Below, piece by piece: positions 60,596 through 64,000 of a DNA stretch of 64,000 bases; position 1 is the first letter of the stretch, and every line of letters starts with the position of its first letter. Source of the stretch: Climacium dendroides (lineage: Eukaryota > Streptophyta > Bryopsida > Hypnales > Climaciaceae); contig OX467086.1 of the NCBI GenBank assembly GCA_950106755.1, positions 24,136,001 to 24,200,000 on the forward strand, written 5' to 3'. The translations under genes were made by a program, and so were the position numbers. The notes beneath the pieces were generated by a model. It was not told the DNA's origin, did not search any database, and saw only the letters and a list, made by a program, of their open reading frames with translations.

Positions 60596-61292
60596 TCACT
60601 CACACTCAGCAGTGATGCCATTTCCGATGTCGGAGGTTGTCTCGTTGGTCGGTGCAGAATCAATGGCGGCGGCTTCGTCAGTTGATTCCATGTTCGGTAA
60701 CGCCGCTGTTGCCATCTCTGCGACAGGGTGTGGCAACTCCAAACCTGCCTCTAAATCTGCAGCCGGACAGAATTTGAACTGTCACGTTGGACGAAAACAG
60801 AGTTCGAGACTTGTAGGCTAAACATCCAGAGTTTGAGACTTGTAGGACAGAGATAAGAGCTCTCTCCGACTCTACCTCCATTGGGCACAATATGCTCACC
60901 TACTGAAACATCATTGCTGTCTGTGGTCCGAGCTGAATCTACCCCGCCATTTGGTGCGCTTCCTTTACCGTCGGTTAGCATCCTCCAAGCCCGGGATTTC
61001 TTGATGCACCGCCACAAGCAAGCTCCAATCAGAAACACAAGAAGCGGCACCAGTGTGATTTTGAGCCACTCAGTGACGAGCTCGCCCCTGCTGACAATCA
61101 GTCAATCGTCATAGAAAATCTTTAAATGTCACATAATGTACAGGGAAACCGGACTGATAAATTCAAATTTTGGAATATCGAAATCGAACGATGAAGTGCT
61201 CACGTGGCAGCAGCTTCTTGTGAAGCGGGAGGGCTGGCCGCTAGTAAACCTCTCGCGGAAGCCGCTGACTCTGTGATTGTAAAGTCCGCCAT
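60596..61292 (-). CDS. Small single-pass membrane protein, paralog C (3 exons, intact)
   Basis: Exons 61,292-61,204, 61,090-60,900 and 60,756-60,596, with introns of 113 and 143 bp, give 146 residues. Donors are CCAC|GTGAGC and GTAG|GTGAGC; acceptors are TTGTCAG|C and GGCTGCAG|A. The start context CGCCATGGCG is strong; an in-frame upstream ATG at 61,388 exists but is not matched in A or B. Exon 1 is an Ala/Ser-rich leader sharing LLA.SP with A. Exon 2 reads RGELVTEWLKIT, a membrane segment at about residues 41-59 (VPLLVFLIGACLW), then RCIKKSRAWR. The positive charges suggest a cytosolic C-terminus. Exon 3 is acidic, Ala/Thr-rich, and includes TTSDIGNGIT, where SDIG is encoded by the palindrome TCCGACATCGGA. 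No known family is recognised. Matching phases with A and B make the gene model credible. Confidence 0.7.
60623..60634. promoter_or_regulatory. TCCGATGTCGGA palindrome inside gene C exon 3
   Basis: Reads TCCGACATCGGA in the coding direction and encodes Ser-Asp-Ile-Gly. It corresponds in alignment to 9,640 and 45,813, where the reading frame is broken but the word is intact. Confidence 0.6.
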
Positions 61293-62061
61293 GGCGAGAA
61301 TCCACCGAATTACCTGGAGCAACTCCAATTCCAGCAACAGAACAGAGTCAAGTTGTTTGATTTCGTATTCAAGCTGTCCAGAGTGCATCAGATAACCTAG
61401 ATCCCCATTTCGATTGCGTAGACATGAAACAGCTCAATTGCATTTTCAATGTGTGCGATTTTTGGTTCTAAAATTTCTGCACTCAGTTCCAAAACTGGAA
61501 ATCTCTGCGTAGGGGCAAGCATTTAGAGACGAAGATTTGGGCTCGAAACGGAGTAGTCAAATTTCGAATGCAGTAGTGAAATCTAGCAGTGCATATCAAT
61601 CACAAGCTCTGACTCAGGTGTCCTCAATCAGGTCTCCTAGTGCAGGATCTCTTAATGCAAGACTTGCAATTTTCCACAACTCGAGTGCAAATTTGTCACT
61701 CTAATCCTAAGAATAAAGATCAAGTCCATTGTGATGGACTATTTGCTTCATTTCCAGCAATTCATCAAACTCACTAGAAATGCACTCAATCAATAGTAAT
61801 TCACTTCCACGATAGTTATGAGGAAATCGAGACAGAAGAGTGAGCACGAACCCAAGCACTGTCCCGCTCAAATTGTGGAGAGTGAGATTACGGAATCGTA
61901 GAAACTGCGAAAAGAGTGATTGTGCCTACAAGGCGTGAGTGGAGATCGACCTAACCAGGTTCGAGAATAGTAGTCGAGATCTAGTAACAAGGAGAGAGAG
62001 CGCGCAGACGGAGATCTTGTTGCAGAAACAGTTTGCCAGGACGAAAAGCCATTGTGGACTC
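61293..62061 (-). other. Putative 5' leader of gene C
   Basis: Lies between the TATA box and the exon 1 ATG. The segment near 61,900-62,050 aligns with 10,930-11,100 upstream of gene A (shared CTACAAGGC.. and AGAGAGA-rich words), as expected for a transcript leader. Frames here are short and not shared between paralogs. Confidence 0.45.
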
Positions 62062-62068
62062 TTTTATA
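62062..62068 (-). promoter_or_regulatory. TATA box of gene C
   Basis: Minus-strand ATATAAAAGAG, aligned with CTATAAAACAG of genes A and B. A start site near 62,035 is expected. Confidence 0.6.
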
Positions 62069-62116
62069 TCCCCGGTGGACGCCGTGCCTGGCCAAGTCCT
62101 GCGAAGCTGAACTTGT

Positions 62117-62468
62117 TCCGATGACGGAAGAGAGACCCACCATTTCCAGTGATTACTTCCTGCGACTGATTCTGCAAATATTCTGCAGCTGGAAAATAGG
62201 CAACCTTGGCAACCATGATTACGACGGAAACCATCTCCGACATCGGGAGAGTTGCACTTGTTGGGATGCTGGTCGCGCGTGCATGGAAACTCCTGCTGGG
62301 CCCGTGGCACTTTCATGAAGCAGGACTGGTGGACAAGGAGGCAGGGCTCCGATGACGGAAGAAACATGGAATTAAGTTCTCTCCACCGTTTCCTTTACAT
62401 TTTGAATATTCATGGTGAATTGAATATAAACAGAATCAGTTGAAGAATTTTATTGCTCCGATGACGGA
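62117..62468. promoter_or_regulatory. Array of four palindromes upstream of gene C
   Basis: TCCGATGACGGA (62,117-62,128), TCCGACATCGGG (62,236-62,247), TCCGATGACGGA (62,348-62,359) and TCCGATGACGGA (62,457-62,468). Start-to-start spacings are 119, 112 and 109 bp. The first lies about 50 bp upstream of the TATA box. The third has the extended form GGCTCCGATGACGGAAGAA. Confidence 0.6.
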
Positions 62469-62722
62469 CCTCGGCGATGCGTTGCTTCGATGAAGATGCT
62501 GTGCACACAGCGCTAATTTCAGGATTGAAGGGAGCAGATGGGGCTTGGAACAGTGAAACTTTACGCAAAGTGACCTGGTCTTCAGTAAACATTTTCAAGA
62601 TTCAACCCAACCCTGGCTTTTCCAAACTTAAGCAACCAATTGGATGTGAGGAGTTTTTTGAAGCAACCAATGAAATTGAGTCATTTGGCAAAGGGTGTTC
62701 ATTCAAGATGAGTTTAGTATAA

Positions 62723-63210
62723 AGTACTCGACATCCTAGGTTTCATAAAATATTATTAAAATATCTGAATATTACAAAACTACTTGGATTGCATTTTTGT
62801 TGAGATTGCTAATAATCTCATCAAATTATTTGTCATCTTTCTTTGCAATCTTAATCAAAGAATTGTTAAAAGTCACAACGCTATGTATATGTAGAACTTT
62901 TGAGCAAGCTCAATAATATGATAATATTTAAAACAACTTGAATAAAACTCAATTTGGTTATTTTATAACCAATTTGATGAAATTGAAACTAACAATACAT
63001 TTCAAAGTAACTTGGTTGGTGTTAAAAGAGTAGGTGATGTCATATATGCCTCAATCCTATTGTTCAAGCTACTTTGATGGGAACTTAAAACAAAGAAACT
63101 AGTTTGACAATTCAAACTCTTCCAATCAATGTTTACTATTTTAACAAAAATTCTCTAAAAAGAAATTTAAAAAAATACTCATTAGAGACAGTGTCAATTC
63201 TCCATCCTTG
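62723..63210. other. AT-rich spacer between two palindrome islands
   Basis: No gene or repeat boundary recognised. It separates the gene C upstream array from the island at 63.2-63.7 kb. Confidence 0.5.
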
Positions 63211-63725
63211 CAATGGGTACTGTTGACTCTCCGATGACGGAATAATGGCGTTACAGTTTACGCGCTCACTGGCCATCTGCTGAAGAAAGGCGGAAAGGTC
63301 GCACCCGCCCTCCTTCCGACGTCGGAGAGTGAGTCTCTTTCCACCGTCAGCGTGCACCACGTCAGAATGCTACTTAAATTAGTTTATGAGCAGCGTTCTG
63401 TAAGTTCACTTGCTTGTTGAAATGCTGGTTGCCTGTTCACGGAGATTCCTGTCTGGGTTCACGGCACGTGGCTCAGTCATCAAGCGGGACGACAAAGGGC
63501 CTCACCAACTGGGCTCCGATGACGGAAGAAACATAAACTTCAATCCCCACAGTCTCCATTTCATCACTTTTCTGCTGATTCTCGGCGATCGTTTCGAATA
63601 TTCTGTCTCTGGCCAGCGCAGATTTGAATTGCTCCGATGTCGAGCTCACTGACGTCGGAAGGGGGCGTTCACTGACGTCGCAGGCCTGCAGTGAAAATGC
63701 TCCACTGTCAGTATTGACGTCCACT
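63211..63725. promoter_or_regulatory. GC-rich island with four palindromes
   Basis: TCCGATGACGGA (63,230-63,241), TCCGACGTCGGA (63,315-63,326, perfect palindrome), TCCGATGACGGA (63,515-63,526) and TCCGATGTCGAG (63,633-63,644), the last followed by TGACGTCGGA at 63,650-63,659 and TGACGTCG at about 63,672. 63,405-63,535 is related to 62,250-62,365 (AATGCTGGT.GC, GGGCTCCGATGACGGAAGAA, then ACAT), so this is a second copy of the gene C upstream module. Confidence 0.55.
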
Positions 63726-64000
63726 GCAAAGGTTATAGTAAACCTGCCTCTGACAGGCAGAATGAAAGATTTGTTCTATGGCCATTAGCATAAAAAAAAC
63801 TCAGATTTTCTTCCGCACAAAGATGAATGTGAGAAATGAAGGAAGCACTTATAATTTTAGTTTTTAGACGAAGTATGAATTTGTTATGAGTTTTTGAAGT
63901 GGATTACACAACTGGTCCAAAAAAATCTCTCTAAACTATCCCAAATCATCAAAAAGTGTTTCCATAATGCTCATCTTACCACCTTAAGTAATCACAACAT
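63726..64000. other. AT-rich end of window
   Basis: Nothing recognised. Composition returns to the AT-rich background. Confidence 0.5.

Noticed and set aside
60371..60685. 104-codon plus frame downstream of and overlapping gene C
   Set aside because: Runs antisense into exon 3. No homologous frame exists next to genes A and B.
62117..62468. Evenly spaced palindromes reminiscent of a CRISPR array
   Set aside because: The repeat is only 12 bp with about 100-bp spacers that are themselves related to another island. The genome is eukaryotic and no cas genes are present.
1..64000. tRNA, rRNA or known ncRNA genes
   Set aside because: I looked for tRNA box B-like GGTTCRANTCC words and rRNA-like conserved blocks on both strands and saw none in a plausible context. 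A covariance-model scan would be needed to exclude them fully.

Overview
The window looks like intergenic DNA from a large, repeat-rich eukaryotic nuclear genome, most likely a plant or other streptophyte. It is AT-rich, has no operon-like gene packing, and carries decayed DNA transposons, MITEs, foldback elements and LTR-type insertions. The few coding signals are short exons with GT-AG introns. A SUMO-protease exon set and a plant-resistance-type LRR relic support the plant reading. The species cannot be fixed from the sequence.

Layout. 1-2,180: a foldback element, tandem repeats and a MITE. About 2,190-17,466 and about 35,730-60,134 are two directly repeated copies of one segment, called copy 1 and copy 2. 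They are mosaic: about 4.7 kb (about 9,540-14,228 and about 45,713-50,400) is almost identical, while the flanks differ much more. Copy 2 carries a 2.6 kb LTR-like insertion, a 318-bp MITE and a 6.1 kb block that copy 1 lacks; copy 1 has lost about 390 bp that copy 2 keeps. Between the copies lie three exons of a Ulp/SENP-type SUMO protease (19,196-19,937), an LRR relic, two GC-rich islands, several members of a dispersed 0.2-1.0 kb element family bounded by an inverted TTAATCCCTAAAGG-like end, a MITE, and a 2.1 kb solo LTR inserted into an older repeat array. 60,134-64,000 holds a third paralog of the main gene and its GC-rich upstream region.

Genes. The best-supported gene is a small unrecognised single-pass membrane protein on the minus strand, present three times: A 9,711-10,442, B 45,884-46,615 and C 60,596-61,292. 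All share a three-exon structure with matching splice phases, a nearly invariant membrane segment and an upstream TATA box. C keeps an open third exon; A and B carry frameshifts there.

The most unusual signal is a 12-bp palindrome, consensus TCCGATGTCGGA (also TCCGATATCGGA, TCCGATGACGGA and TCCGACGTCGGA). I find about 26 exact or near copies, all in short GC-rich islands. In genes A-C they lie upstream of the TATA box and again in exon 3, and elsewhere in islands with no gene I could identify. A second palindrome, GACAAWTTGTC, recurs about 25 times inside the 2.6 kb insertion and is not clustered elsewhere.
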